A DNA stretch of 64,000 bases, taken from a bacterium. Lineage in GTDB: Bacteria > Patescibacteriota > Minisyncoccia > Minisyncoccales > JANBVM01. Each line of letters begins with the position of its first letter. Position 1 is the first letter of the stretch. Below, one piece after another: positions 20,142 to 30,291 of the stretch. The stretch spans positions 22,157 through 86,156 of the forward strand of contig JAUUXB010000002.1 of assembly GCA_030588745.1 (NCBI GenBank). The letters are read 5' to 3'. The position numbers and the translations under genes are program-made. The notes beneath the pieces are model-generated. The model did no database searches. It was not told the DNA's origin and was given only the letters and a program-made list of their open reading frames with translations.

Positions 20142-21950
20142 TTACTCAACAGTTACACTTTTCGCCAAATTCCTTGGTTTATCAACGTCACGGTCAAGTG
20201 CTATAGCTATATAATACGCGAAAAGATGAAGTGGGATAACTGACAACATAGGAGTTAACATTTCCAAAGTTTTTGGTATATAAATTACATCATCAACTAT
20301 CTCTTTTATCCTTTCGTTACCCTCAGTAGCAATTGCAAGAACTGGTCCTTTCCTTACTTTTACTTCTTCAACACCTAAAATCATTTTATCGTATACAGAA
20401 TCAGAAGGACAGACTGCTATTGTTGGGAAGTTCTCGTCAACTAAAGCCAAGGGTCCATGTTTTAATTCACCGCTAGCTCCTCCTTCAGCATGAAGATAAG
20501 AAATCTCTTTTAGCTTTAGAGCTCCTTCCAAAGCAATAGGGAAATTATATTTTCTTCCAATAAACCAGAAGTTTTTGAAATCTTTATATTTTTCGGCTAT
20601 AGCTTTGATTTGTTCTTTATTTTCTAAAATTTGTTTGGCAAGTTCAGGCACTCTAGCAAGCTCTGAAACAATTCTTTTACCCATTACTAAAGACATATTG
20701 CGCTGCCTTCCCAGATAAACTGAAAGCATTGCTAAGGTTGCAATTTGACCTAAAAACACTTTTGTAGAAGCAACAGCAATTTCAGGACCTGAACGGGTAT
20801 AAATTCCTGCATCTGTTTCTCTTGCCTGGGTTGAACCAACAACGTTTGTTATTCCCAAAGTTAAAATATCTTTCTTTTTCAACTCGCCTATCCCTGCCAA
20901 AGTATCAGCAGTTTCACCTGACTGGGAAACAAACACAGCAGCAGTGTTTTTATCAATAATTGGTTTTCTGTATCTAAATTCAGAACCAATCTCTGCTTCA
21001 GACAAAATACCAGCGTACTCCTCAAGCATGTATTTGCCAATTTTTGAAGCATAACCAGCAGTACCACAGGCAACTAAAACAATTCTGTTAATTTTATTTA
21101 ATCTATTCCTAACGCTATCCAATCCACCAAGTCTTACTGTTCCTTCATCAGGAATCAACCTACCCCGGATTGCATTTTCAATTGTTTCTGGCCCTTCCAT
21201 TATTTCTTTAAGCATGAAATGCTCATATCCTTTTTTCTGGGCATCTTCTGGAGTCCAATCAATAGAAACCATTGGTTTTTCTTTAAGAATAAAAAAGTCC
21301 TCTGGCTTTAGAACAGCAACTTCATTATCATCTAAAGTAATAACTTGTCTGGTATGGGTTATTATTGCTGATGGATCAGATGCAACTAAAAGCTCATTCT
21401 GACCAACACCTAAAATCATTGGTGAAGATAAACGCGCAGCTACAATTTTCTGAGGCTCTTTTTTAGACATCAAGGCAATACCATATGTTCCTCTTATATC
21501 TTTTAAGATTTTTCTAAGTGCTTCTTCCAAGCTACCATTATAGTTCTCTTCAACCAAGTGGCACAATACTTCTGTATCAGTTTCGCTTGTAAATTTGTGG
21601 CCTTTTGAGATTAATTTTTCTTTAAGCTCTTTATAGTTTTCAATAATACCGTTATGAACTAAGAAAATGTTTTTATCACAGTCAAAATGAGGATGGGCAT
21701 TTTCATTTGTCACAGCCCCAGTGGTGCTCCATCTTGTATGTCCAATACCAGTAGTTCCTTCAACGGTTAAATTTGAAAGCTCTTCTGATCTGGAAATTTT
21801 ACCTATTTTTTTATGAATAAACGGTTCTTTGTCTTTATTAAAAACGCAAAAACCGTAGCTGTCATAGCCGCGGTATTCCATTCTTCTTAGACCAGATATC
21901 AGAATTGGCAGGGCTTGTTTTTTACCTAAATAACCTATAATGCCGCACAT
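20142..21950 (-). CDS. glmS: Glutamine--fructose-6-phosphate aminotransferase
   Basis: MCGIIGYLGKKQALPIL; two SIS domains; C-terminal DKPRNLAKSVTVE. Confidence 0.97.
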   Translation of the reverse strand: MCGIIGYLGKKQALPILISGLRRMEYRGYDSYGFCVFNKDKEPFIHKKIGKISRSEELSNLTVEGTTGIGHTRWSTTGAVTNENAHPHFDCDKNIFLVHNGIIENYKELKEKLISKGHKFTSETDTEVLCHLVEENYNGSLEEALRKILKDIRGTYGIALMSKKEPQKIVAARLSSPMILGVGQNELLVASDPSAIITHTRQVITLDDNEVAVLKPEDFFILKEKPMVSIDWTPEDAQKKGYEHFMLKEIMEGPETIENAIRGRLIPDEGTVRLGGLDSVRNRLNKINRIVLVACGTAGYASKIGKYMLEEYAGILSEAEIGSEFRYRKPIIDKNTAAVFVSQSGETADTLAGIGELKKKDILTLGITNVVGSTQARETDAGIYTRSGPEIAVASTKVFLGQIATLAMLSVYLGRQRNMSLVMGKRIVSELARVPELAKQILENKEQIKAIAEKYKDFKNFWFIGRKYNFPIALEGALKLKEISYLHAEGGASGELKHGPLALVDENFPTIAVCPSDSVYDKMILGVEEVKVRKGPVLAIATEGNERIKEIVDDVIYIPKTLEMLTPMLSVIPLHLFAYYIAIALDRDVDKPRNLAKSVTVE

Positions 21951-21953
21951 TGT

Positions 21954-24350
21954 TTAAATTACAATGTTTATTAATTTGCCTGGAACGAAAATTATCTTTT
22001 TAATACCTTTACCTAATATTCTTTTTTTAACTTTTTCACGATTTAGTGTCAAATCGCGTGCTTCATCTTCAGAGACATTAGCTTCTACCTTAATTTTATC
22101 CCGAACCCTACCATTAATCTGAATTATTAAAGTAATTGTTTTTTCTTTTGCCAATTTCTCATCATATTTTGGCCAGGACTGGTTATGAATTGAATCTTTG
22201 TTGCCAATTTCTTTCCAAAGCTCTTCAGTAATATGAGGTGCAAATGGAGCCAGTAGTAATAGCATTCTTTCCACTACATCTTTCCCAATATCATCCTTAT
22301 TCTTAAAGCCAAAATTAATAAATTCCATAAAAGCAGCTATAGCTGTATTAAATTTCATTTTCTCCATGTCAGTTTCTACTTTCCTGTTAAGTTTGTGAAT
22401 TTCTTTAACAGCCTCTCTGTTACTTTTTTCATTTTTAAAGCACTGCAAAACCAATTTCCAAACTTTATTTAAAAACCTATTAACGCCTTTTACCCCTTTA
22501 CTATTCCAGGAAATTGCCTGCTCAAAAGGACCTATAAACATTTCATAAACTCTTAAAGTATCAGCGCCGTACTCTTTAACAATATCATCTGGATTAATAA
22601 CATTACCAAAAGATTTAGACATTTTTCTGCCATCTTCAGCTAAGACAATGCCATGAGAAGTTCTTTTTTGATATGGTTCTGGTTGGGGAACAACTTTAAT
22701 ATCATAAAGAAATTTATAAATAAATCTGGAGTATAAAAGATGCAAAGTAGTGTGCTCCATTCCACCATTGTACCAATCAACTGGCATCCAATAATCTATT
22801 TTCTTTTTATCGGCAATTTCCTTGTCATTATTTGGATCAACATATCTTAAATAATACCAATTTGAACCTGCCCAGTTAGGCATAGTATCAGTTTCTCTTT
22901 TTGCGCTGCCTTTACATTTTGGACATTTAACATTAACCCAATCATTAATAACAGCTAAAGGAGATTCTCCTGTTTCAGTTGGTTCGTATTTCTCAACATA
23001 AGGAAGCTCAACTGGTAAATCTTTTTCTGACACTGGAACTGCTCCACACTTTTGACAATGAATGATTGGAATTGGCTCTCCCCAATAATGCTGACGTGAA
23101 AATACCCAATCCCTTAATTTATAATGAACTTGTTTTCTGCCAAGTTTTCTTTTTTCAAACCATTCAGTAATTTTCTTAATTGCCTCTTTTGATTTTAAAT
23201 TATTAAACTCTCCTGAATTGACTAAAGTTCCATATTCAACAAAAGCTTGTTTTGAAACATCTCCTCCTTTTATTACTTCTCTTATCTCTAAATTATACTT
23301 CTTGGCAAACTCATAATCACGTTTGTCATGAGCAGGAACAACCATTACAGCTCCACCACCATAAGTTGCAACCACATAATCACCAATCCAAACAGGAATC
23401 TTTTCATTATTAATTGGATTAATACAATATGAACCAGTAAAAACTCCTGTTTTTTCTTTTTCTAATTTTGTTCTTTCAAATTCTGTTTTATTCTTTGATT
23501 GTTTGATGTATTTCTCAACTTCTTTTAATTGTTCTTTTTTAACTATTTTTTCAACCAGCTTATGTTCAGGAGCTAAAACAATTGCAGTGCTTCCGAAAAT
23601 AGTATCAGCCCTAGTAGTAAAAACAGATATGATTTCACTGGAATCTTCTATCTTAAAATCAATTTCAACTCCATAACTTCTGCCAATCCAGTCAATTTGT
23701 TGAACTTTAATTTTTTCTAAAAAATTAACTTTTTCTAAATCTTCAATCAACCTATCAGCATATTTTGTAATCTTAAGCATCCATTGTTTTAATTCTTTTT
23801 TTGTAACCTGGGCTTTACACCTTTCACATTTTCCATCAATAACTTCTTCATTTGCCAAGCCAATTTTGCATGACGGACACCAGTTAATTGGAATTTTTGC
23901 CTGATAAGCTAAATTATTTTCAAAAAGTTTTAAAAATATCCACTGAGTCCATTTATAATACTTAGGGTCAGTTGTATTTACTTCTCTTGACCAGTCAAAA
24001 GAAAGACCTAAGCTTTTAAGCTGTCTTTTAAAATTAGAAATGTTTTGTTCAGTAGCTTTTTCGGGATGAATTCCTGTTTTAATAGCATAGTTTTCTGTTG
24101 GCAAACCAAAAGCGTCCCAGCCAATTGGAAACATTACATTATAACCATGCATTCTATATTTTCGTGAAATTGCATCTAGGGCTGAATAAGACCTGCAATG
24201 ACCAACATGAAGACCAACTCCAGATGGATAGGGAAATTCAATAAGAATGTACTTTTTAGGTTTTTTTGAAAAATCTTCAGCTCTATAAAAAACCTTCTTT
24301 TCCCAAAACTTCTGCCATTTTGGCTCTATTTTTTGAGGTTCGTATTCCAT
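21954..24350 (-). CDS. leuS: Leucyl-tRNA synthetase
   Basis: FPYPSGVGLHVGHCRSY (HIGH-like), KMSKSFGN. Confidence 0.97.
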   Translation of the reverse strand: MEYEPQKIEPKWQKFWEKKVFYRAEDFSKKPKKYILIEFPYPSGVGLHVGHCRSYSALDAISRKYRMHGYNVMFPIGWDAFGLPTENYAIKTGIHPEKATEQNISNFKRQLKSLGLSFDWSREVNTTDPKYYKWTQWIFLKLFENNLAYQAKIPINWCPSCKIGLANEEVIDGKCERCKAQVTKKELKQWMLKITKYADRLIEDLEKVNFLEKIKVQQIDWIGRSYGVEIDFKIEDSSEIISVFTTRADTIFGSTAIVLAPEHKLVEKIVKKEQLKEVEKYIKQSKNKTEFERTKLEKEKTGVFTGSYCINPINNEKIPVWIGDYVVATYGGGAVMVVPAHDKRDYEFAKKYNLEIREVIKGGDVSKQAFVEYGTLVNSGEFNNLKSKEAIKKITEWFEKRKLGRKQVHYKLRDWVFSRQHYWGEPIPIIHCQKCGAVPVSEKDLPVELPYVEKYEPTETGESPLAVINDWVNVKCPKCKGSAKRETDTMPNWAGSNWYYLRYVDPNNDKEIADKKKIDYWMPVDWYNGGMEHTTLHLLYSRFIYKFLYDIKVVPQPEPYQKRTSHGIVLAEDGRKMSKSFGNVINPDDIVKEYGADTLRVYEMFIGPFEQAISWNSKGVKGVNRFLNKVWKLVLQCFKNEKSNREAVKEIHKLNRKVETDMEKMKFNTAIAAFMEFINFGFKNKDDIGKDVVERMLLLLAPFAPHITEELWKEIGNKDSIHNQSWPKYDEKLAKEKTITLIIQINGRVRDKIKVEANVSEDEARDLTLNREKVKKRILGKGIKKIIFVPGKLINIVI

Positions 24351-24408
24351 ATTTTATTTTTCATCTTATCCTCTAATTTTTAATTTGTAAACTTGTTATA
24401 ATGGAATT

Positions 24409-25506
24409 ATGAAAACTGCTTTAATTTACAGCCCGGAATTAAAAAACTATAGTTTTGGCAAAGGACACCCCTTTACAAGTGAAAGGTTTGAGAATTTTAT
24501 TAATTTTGCAAAACAAAAACTTCCTAACTTTAATGAAGTTTTTGAAGAAATTATTCCTGAATCTGCTACAGAAAAGGATTTAAAATTAGTTCATAGTCAA
24601 GAATATATTGAAGCAATATCCAAAGCTTCAAAAGGTATTATCTTGCCTAATATTTTCCAATACACGACAACAGATAATCTTGATCCTTCAACTGGTTATA
24701 TCCCAAAAGGAATACATGAAGCTGGCAAAATAGCAGTAGGTACTTCTTTAAAAGCTAGTGAATTAGTCTTTAAAGGAAAGTTTAAGAAAGCTATATCTTT
24801 GGGTGGCGGACTCCACCATGCAAAAAGAGAAAAAGGGGAGGGTTTTTGTATATATAATGATGTAGCTATTTGTGCTAAAGAATTACTTAAAAAAGGATTA
24901 AAAAGAATCTTAGTTTTAGATACAGATGCTCACGCAGGCAATGGAACTTCTGAAACTTTCTATAATGAAAATAAAGTTTTATTTATTGATATTCATCAAG
25001 ATCCAGCAAGTTTGTATCCTGGAACAGGATTTTTGAATGAAATAGGCGAAGGCAAGGGAAAAGGTTTTACAATTAATATTCCTCTTTCGCTAGGAGCTAG
25101 TGATAAATCCTATGAATATGTATTTGAAGAAATTATTTTTCCGATAGCTAAAGAATTCAAACCAGAAATTATTATAAGAAATGGGGGTTCTGACCCTTAT
25201 TTTGGAGACGGTTTAACTAATCTTGGGTTAACTTTAGATGGGTTTAGAATAATTGGAGAAAAAGTACGGATTTTAGCTAAAGAGGTTTGTGATGGTAAAG
25301 AAATTGACCTTATAGCTTCAGGGTACAACCAAAAGGTTTTACCTATAACATGGCTTTCTTTAATTTCAGGCCTTTTGGATTTAAAAATAAAATTAAAAGA
25401 ACCTCAAAAGTTAATCTTTCCAAAAGATTTCAAGTTAAAAGAAACAAAAGAGATAGTAAAGGAATTAAAATCTCTTCTTAAAAACTATTGGAGGTGTTTT
25501 AATTAA
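24409..25506 (+). CDS. Histone deacetylase/AcuC-family deacetylase
   Basis: GGGLHHAKREKGEGFCIYNDVAI; LDTDAHAGNGT. Confidence 0.92.
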   Translation: MKTALIYSPELKNYSFGKGHPFTSERFENFINFAKQKLPNFNEVFEEIIPESATEKDLKLVHSQEYIEAISKASKGIILPNIFQYTTTDNLDPSTGYIPKGIHEAGKIAVGTSLKASELVFKGKFKKAISLGGGLHHAKREKGEGFCIYNDVAICAKELLKKGLKRILVLDTDAHAGNGTSETFYNENKVLFIDIHQDPASLYPGTGFLNEIGEGKGKGFTINIPLSLGASDKSYEYVFEEIIFPIAKEFKPEIIIRNGGSDPYFGDGLTNLGLTLDGFRIIGEKVRILAKEVCDGKEIDLIASGYNQKVLPITWLSLISGLLDLKIKLKEPQKLIFPKDFKLKETKEIVKELKSLLKNYWRCFN

Positions 25507-26343
25507 CTAAATATTAAAAAGCTCTCTGGCGTTTTGAGTTGTAATTTCAGCTAATTTTTCGAAGCTGATTTTTTTTACTTTGGCAATATGCTCTGCAATA
25601 TATTTTACAAAAATAGGTTCATTACGCTTAGCTTCAACACCTTTTGGAACTAAATAAGGACAATCTGTTTCAATTAAAATCTTGTCTAAAGGGGTTATCT
25701 CAATAACTTTTTTAAAATCAATACCTTCAATGTTTTTAAAAATTATTCCATTAAAACCAATGTAATATCCTAAATCCAAATCTTTTTTAATATCATCAAC
25801 AGTGCCAACAAAACTGTGAGCAACTGCTTTTTTAGGTCTTAAATCAGGATTCTCGGATAAAATTTTAAATAAATCATTGTTGGCCATACGGCAGTGAAAA
25901 ATCACTGGTAAATTCAATTCTTTTGCCAATTTTAATTGTTGTAACAATAATTCTCTCTGTTTATCTTTAAATAATTCTTTTTTCTTTTTAGTTTTTGGCT
26001 TCCAATAATAATCCAGTCCAATTTCACCAATGGCTACTACTTTTTTAGAACTTGCCAAGCTTTTGTATCTCTCATAATCAAATTCTTTTTCATAATTCTC
26101 TCCTTCCAGTTTGTCAGGTTTTAGTTTTATTAATCCTGTATCTAAGTTTATAGGATGAAGACCAATTGAAGCTGATATTCCTTTTTCAGAACTTTCTGCA
26201 ATTTCTACTGCTTTTTTTGAGGTCTTAAAATTACTCCCAACATTTATCATCCAGACATTATTCTCTAAACATTTTTTGATTACCTTTTCTCTGTCTTTTT
26301 CAAAAGCCCTAAAATTTAAGTGAGCATGGGTATCAATTAGCAT
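25507..26343 (-). CDS. TatD family metal-dependent hydrolase
   Basis: MLIDTHAHLNF; AIGEIGLDYYW; ETDCPYLVP. Confidence 0.94.
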   Translation of the reverse strand: MLIDTHAHLNFRAFEKDREKVIKKCLENNVWMINVGSNFKTSKKAVEIAESSEKGISASIGLHPINLDTGLIKLKPDKLEGENYEKEFDYERYKSLASSKKVVAIGEIGLDYYWKPKTKKKKELFKDKQRELLLQQLKLAKELNLPVIFHCRMANNDLFKILSENPDLRPKKAVAHSFVGTVDDIKKDLDLGYYIGFNGIIFKNIEGIDFKKVIEITPLDKILIETDCPYLVPKGVEAKRNEPIFVKYIAEHIAKVKKISFEKLAEITTQNARELFNI

Positions 26344-26390
26344 ATAATAGTTATTTTATCTAAATACAGAATCTTTTCAATTTAAAAAAA

Positions 26391-26412
26391 AAGAAGTCAT
26401 TTAATGACTAAT
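26391..26412 (-). terminator. Terminator for the 130-aa ORF
   Basis: Minus strand AGTCATTaAATGACTTCTTTTTTTTT. Confidence 0.65.
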
Positions 26413-26431
26413 AGAACGGATCTATATTTTT

Positions 26432-26824
26432 TTAAAAATTATTATTCTCTTCTTTGAAATCTACTCTGGGGACTTCCAAAAAGTCTAAGTTATAAGTTAA
26501 ACAAAAGCCTGTTATTAGCTTAAGATCAGCTGTGGTGGGATTGCGTAAAATAAATTCATTCAATTTAGTCCTAGGTATTGCTTGGAAGAAAACAATAGGA
26601 TTTTCTCTACCCCACAAAACCCAGTGTCTCCAGTATTTCATGTTCTCAAGTTCCTCTTTTGCATCCTCGTCCTCGGCTGCTTTTTTTTCTAACTCCTTAG
26701 CCTTTTTTTTCTTTTTTATATAATCAGTAAAGTACATTTTCTTAAAAATTTCTAATAATTTTGAAGCTTCCCCGCTAGAGTATTCAAAGATTTCTAATCT
26801 TTCTTTCTTTTTGTCCAATTTCAA
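26432..26824 (-). CDS. Hypothetical protein (130 aa)
   Basis: ORF with upstream SD (GAGGTAATTG) and own downstream terminator. Confidence 0.65.
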   Translation of the reverse strand: MKLDKKKERLEIFEYSSGEASKLLEIFKKMYFTDYIKKKKKAKELEKKAAEDEDAKEELENMKYWRHWVLWGRENPIVFFQAIPRTKLNEFILRNPTTADLKLITGFCLTYNLDFLEVPRVDFKEENNNF

Positions 26825-26921
26825 TTACCTCCTCTTTGATTTTTAATTATATTATTATGAAATTGCTAAACTCACCCTATCACACAATATCCCTGAAAGT
26901 CAAGAGTTTTAGAGAAAATAA

Positions 26922-26948
26922 AAAAAGAGGGTGTTTACCACCCCTTTA
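26922..26948 (-). terminator. Terminator for the 103-aa ORF
   Basis: Minus strand GGGGTGGtaaaCACCCTCTTTTTTT. Confidence 0.65.
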
Positions 26949-26968
26949 ATAATTTTGAATGTTCTCCT

Positions 26969-27280
26969 TCATATCTTCAACTTCAAATTCCTTTTCAGTG
27001 TTTCTAAATTTTTTTTCTCTTTCTCGATAAGTAAATTTAAATAGTAAGCCTCCGAAAAGCATTTACCATTATTTTTCCTTACTGTCGTAACAATTAGATA
27101 TTTTTCTTCAGACGAGAGACTATAAGTATCTTCTCCTTGATTAGCTGAATTATTCTTTGTGTTAACTGGCTTTATTTTCTTCCATTTCCCTTCCTGACAT
27201 GAAAGTACAATAGTCTGCGCATTGTGTCCTCCTACTCTCCCTCTTCCAAAACTAACTTTTATTATTGGAATCCTATTCAT
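26969..27280 (-). CDS. Hypothetical protein (103 aa)
   Basis: ORF with strong SD AGGAGG upstream and structured leader. Confidence 0.6.
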   Translation of the reverse strand: MNRIPIIKVSFGRGRVGGHNAQTIVLSCQEGKWKKIKPVNTKNNSANQGEDTYSLSSEEKYLIVTTVRKNNGKCFSEAYYLNLLIEKEKKNLETLKRNLKLKI

Positions 27281-27420
27281 TTTTTATTTTAACCTCCTGC
27301 CTTATAGCGGTGAATTAGCCACCAAACATTTATGGTAAGCTTAAATCCTTGATGGACAAATCGTCGCCATAAGACTTTCAAACCAATCTCCTAATTTTGA
27401 AAGAACTACAATATAAATTA

Positions 27421-27449
27421 AAACCTCCCAGTTTGGCTGGGAGGTTTTA
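27421..27449. terminator. Strong bidirectional terminator-like hairpin
   Basis: AAAACCTCCCAGtttggCTGGGAGGTTTT. Confidence 0.85.
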
Positions 27450-27692
27450 ATAGCTTTTTATTTATTTTGAATTATAATTTCTCTTTTACTAAAACTCCCA
27501 ACCAATGAGTTCTCAGGACAATGATAACATTCCAAACACTGTTGGTTAGAAAATCAATATTAATCTTACTTTTTGTTTTTGATAAATTTAACATTTCTCA
27601 AAATTAATCATTTTAGTCCTGTTTTTAAGATAACAAAGGAGATAAATGATGTCAAGAACTTATCTATAAATTAGCGAAATAAAAATAAAAAA

Positions 27693-29180
27693 TTATCTAA
27701 GATTTAATCTAGGGAACAAAGGTTTTCCTTTTTTTATAGTAAAGACGCATTTTTTCTCATCAGATTCTAATCCAATTTGGCATAATATCTTTTCAGAAGT
27801 TTCAGGCATAAAAGGTTCTAATATTTTAGTAATTTCAGAAATAGTATAAAGCAAACATAAAATGCAGATTCTCTGTTCTTTGTTTTCTTCCCAGAGCTTA
27901 TTCTTTTCAATATATTGATCGCAAAAACTAATTAATTCCCAAATTGAGATTAGAGCTTCATTAAATTTATATTCTTTTAAAGCTTTTCTATATTTTTCCT
28001 GAGCTTTATCAATTTTCTTCTGGAAATCTGTATTTTTAACTTCCTCAATTTTCAAAATTTCAGTTTTTATTTCTAATTTCTCTGCCAAACTTAAAACCCT
28101 TGACACTAAATTACCAAGCCCTTTTGCTAAATCAGAATTATACCTTTCTTCAAATCTTTCATAAGTAAAGTCACCGTCTTTAAATGGAGAGATTTCGCGC
28201 AGGAGAAAATATCTAACTGCTTCTGTGCCATATTTTTCAACTAACTGATAAGGATCAATAATATTCCCTAGGGATTTTGAAATCTTTTCACCATCAATAG
28301 TTATATATTCATGAATAAAAATTTTATCGGGCCAAGGTAAATCAGCTGATAAGAGTATTGCTGGCCAGTAAACTGTATGAAATCTCAAAATTCCTTTGCC
28401 AATAACGTGTAGTTTATTCTTGTGATTAACCCACCAGTCATTAAATTTATTCTCATCGCTTCCGTAACCTAGGGCAGTAATATAGTTTGCCAGTGCGTCA
28501 AACCAAACCCAGATAATTTGACCAAGATCACCAGGAACTGGAATTCCCCAACCATGAGCCCTTTCTTTTGAGCGGGAAATACAAATATCTTTTAATCCTG
28601 AATTAATGAAACTTAATGTTTCATTTTTTCTAGTTTCCGGAATAATTTTAATTTTATCTTTTTCAATAAGTTCTTTTAATCGATTTTGATATTTTGAAAG
28701 CTTAAAAAAATAATTTTCTTCTTCAATTAGCTCTGGCTTCTTCTTATGCTCTGGACACAAACCATTAACAAGTTCATCTTCTGTATAAAATTCCTCACAA
28801 CCAACACAATAAAGTCCTTTGTACTTTTTCTTATAAATATCTTTTTTGCAAGCCAGCCATAACTTTTCAGCTCCTTTTATATGGCGCTTCTCAGTTGTCC
28901 TAATAAAATCATCAAAGCTTAAATTAAGTGCTTTTTTAAGGCCCTTAAAGGTTTCTGCATTTTTATCAACAAATTCTTTTACTGGAACATTAGCTTTTTC
29001 TGCCGCTTGAGCATTTTTCAAGCTGTTTTCATCGGTCCCAGTTAAAAACAAAACCTCCTCACCCAATGCTCTATGATGCCGAGCTAAAACATCTGCCTGG
29101 ATTTTCTCCAGAGCATGACCAATGTGAGGTTCTGCATTTACATAATCTATTGCTGTTGTAATAAAAAACTTGTTTTTCAT
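27693..29180 (-). CDS. metG: Methionyl-tRNA synthetase
   Basis: TTAIDYVNAEPHIGHALE; KISKSLGNIIDP. Confidence 0.96.
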   Translation of the reverse strand: MKNKFFITTAIDYVNAEPHIGHALEKIQADVLARHHRALGEEVLFLTGTDENSLKNAQAAEKANVPVKEFVDKNAETFKGLKKALNLSFDDFIRTTEKRHIKGAEKLWLACKKDIYKKKYKGLYCVGCEEFYTEDELVNGLCPEHKKKPELIEEENYFFKLSKYQNRLKELIEKDKIKIIPETRKNETLSFINSGLKDICISRSKERAHGWGIPVPGDLGQIIWVWFDALANYITALGYGSDENKFNDWWVNHKNKLHVIGKGILRFHTVYWPAILLSADLPWPDKIFIHEYITIDGEKISKSLGNIIDPYQLVEKYGTEAVRYFLLREISPFKDGDFTYERFEERYNSDLAKGLGNLVSRVLSLAEKLEIKTEILKIEEVKNTDFQKKIDKAQEKYRKALKEYKFNEALISIWELISFCDQYIEKNKLWEENKEQRICILCLLYTISEITKILEPFMPETSEKILCQIGLESDEKKCVFTIKKGKPLFPRLNLR

Positions 29181-29257
29181 GTTAGTTCACTACTTTTTAA
29201 TCCTTATATAAAAATCAGCCCATTTCAAGGCCTACTTCTTACTGATGAAGAATAATT

Positions 29258-30283
29258 TCAGCTAACCAAACCATCTTTTTTCCTTTCCTGCATAAAATCT
29301 CTTAAAAATTCGTAAATTATACTTGTTAAGGGAATTGATAAAATTGCTCCCAAAAATCCTGCTAATCTTCCACCAACAAGCACAGCTATTAAAACTAAAA
29401 TGGCAGGTAGTCCAACCAATCTTCTAGTTAAAATTGGAGTTATAATATTTCCCTCTATCTGCTGAATTAAAACAAAGGCCAGTAAAACAAACAGGGCTTT
29501 AAACCAGGAATCCAAAGCTGCTAAAATAGTAATTATTGTGCCAGCAAAAATAGGACCTAAAACAGGAATAATATCCATTATTCCTGCAAACAAGCTTAGC
29601 ATTGATGCATAGTTCACATTAAGAACATTTAAAGTAATATATGAAACCAATCCAACAAATAAACTGCTTAAGATCCTTGTTCCAAACCAGGCAGCCGTTT
29701 TATTCTGACATCTTTGCAATAAATCCTGAAAATATTCTTCGCTTCTTTTTGGAGACAGAGCTTTAATTGCTTTTTTAACCTCTCTATCTTCCATTGAAAA
29801 GAATATGGCAATAGCAAAAATAGTAACTGTTGAAAAGATTCCTCCAAAAATAGAAATTAAAACTCCAAAAATACTTGAAGATGCTTTTATTAACCAATCC
29901 TGCAATGCTAATGTAAAGGTTTCAAAATTCTCAAAGGCTTCCAGTCCTAATCCTCTTAAAGGAGGGGATAGTTTCCCAAAATATTGAGGAAAGAGCTGGG
30001 CAAACTGCTGTATTTCAAACACAAAAACAGGCACTGTCCAGTACAGAATAAAACTCAGCAGTGCAAACACACTAACATAAACAAAAAGCGTAGCTATAAC
30101 CCGGGGGATTCTTCTTCTTTCTAAAAAGTCGATTACTGGATTAAACAATATGGAAATAACTAAAGCAAAAATAACTGAAACTAAAATATCCCTTATTGAA
30201 TAAAGGGTGTAAAAAACCAAAATAGCAATGCTGATTTTTAGAATTGTCCCCCAGGATATATCTAAAACTCTCTCATCTTCCAT
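29258..30283 (-). CDS. AI-2E family (PerM-like) transporter
   Basis: Multi-TM; LFAGIMDIIPVLGPIFAG; QQIEGNIITPIL. Confidence 0.92.
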   Translation of the reverse strand: MEDERVLDISWGTILKISIAILVFYTLYSIRDILVSVIFALVISILFNPVIDFLERRRIPRVIATLFVYVSVFALLSFILYWTVPVFVFEIQQFAQLFPQYFGKLSPPLRGLGLEAFENFETFTLALQDWLIKASSSIFGVLISIFGGIFSTVTIFAIAIFFSMEDREVKKAIKALSPKRSEEYFQDLLQRCQNKTAAWFGTRILSSLFVGLVSYITLNVLNVNYASMLSLFAGIMDIIPVLGPIFAGTIITILAALDSWFKALFVLLAFVLIQQIEGNIITPILTRRLVGLPAILVLIAVLVGGRLAGFLGAILSIPLTSIIYEFLRDFMQERKKDGLVS

Positions 30284-30291
30284 AATTTAAA

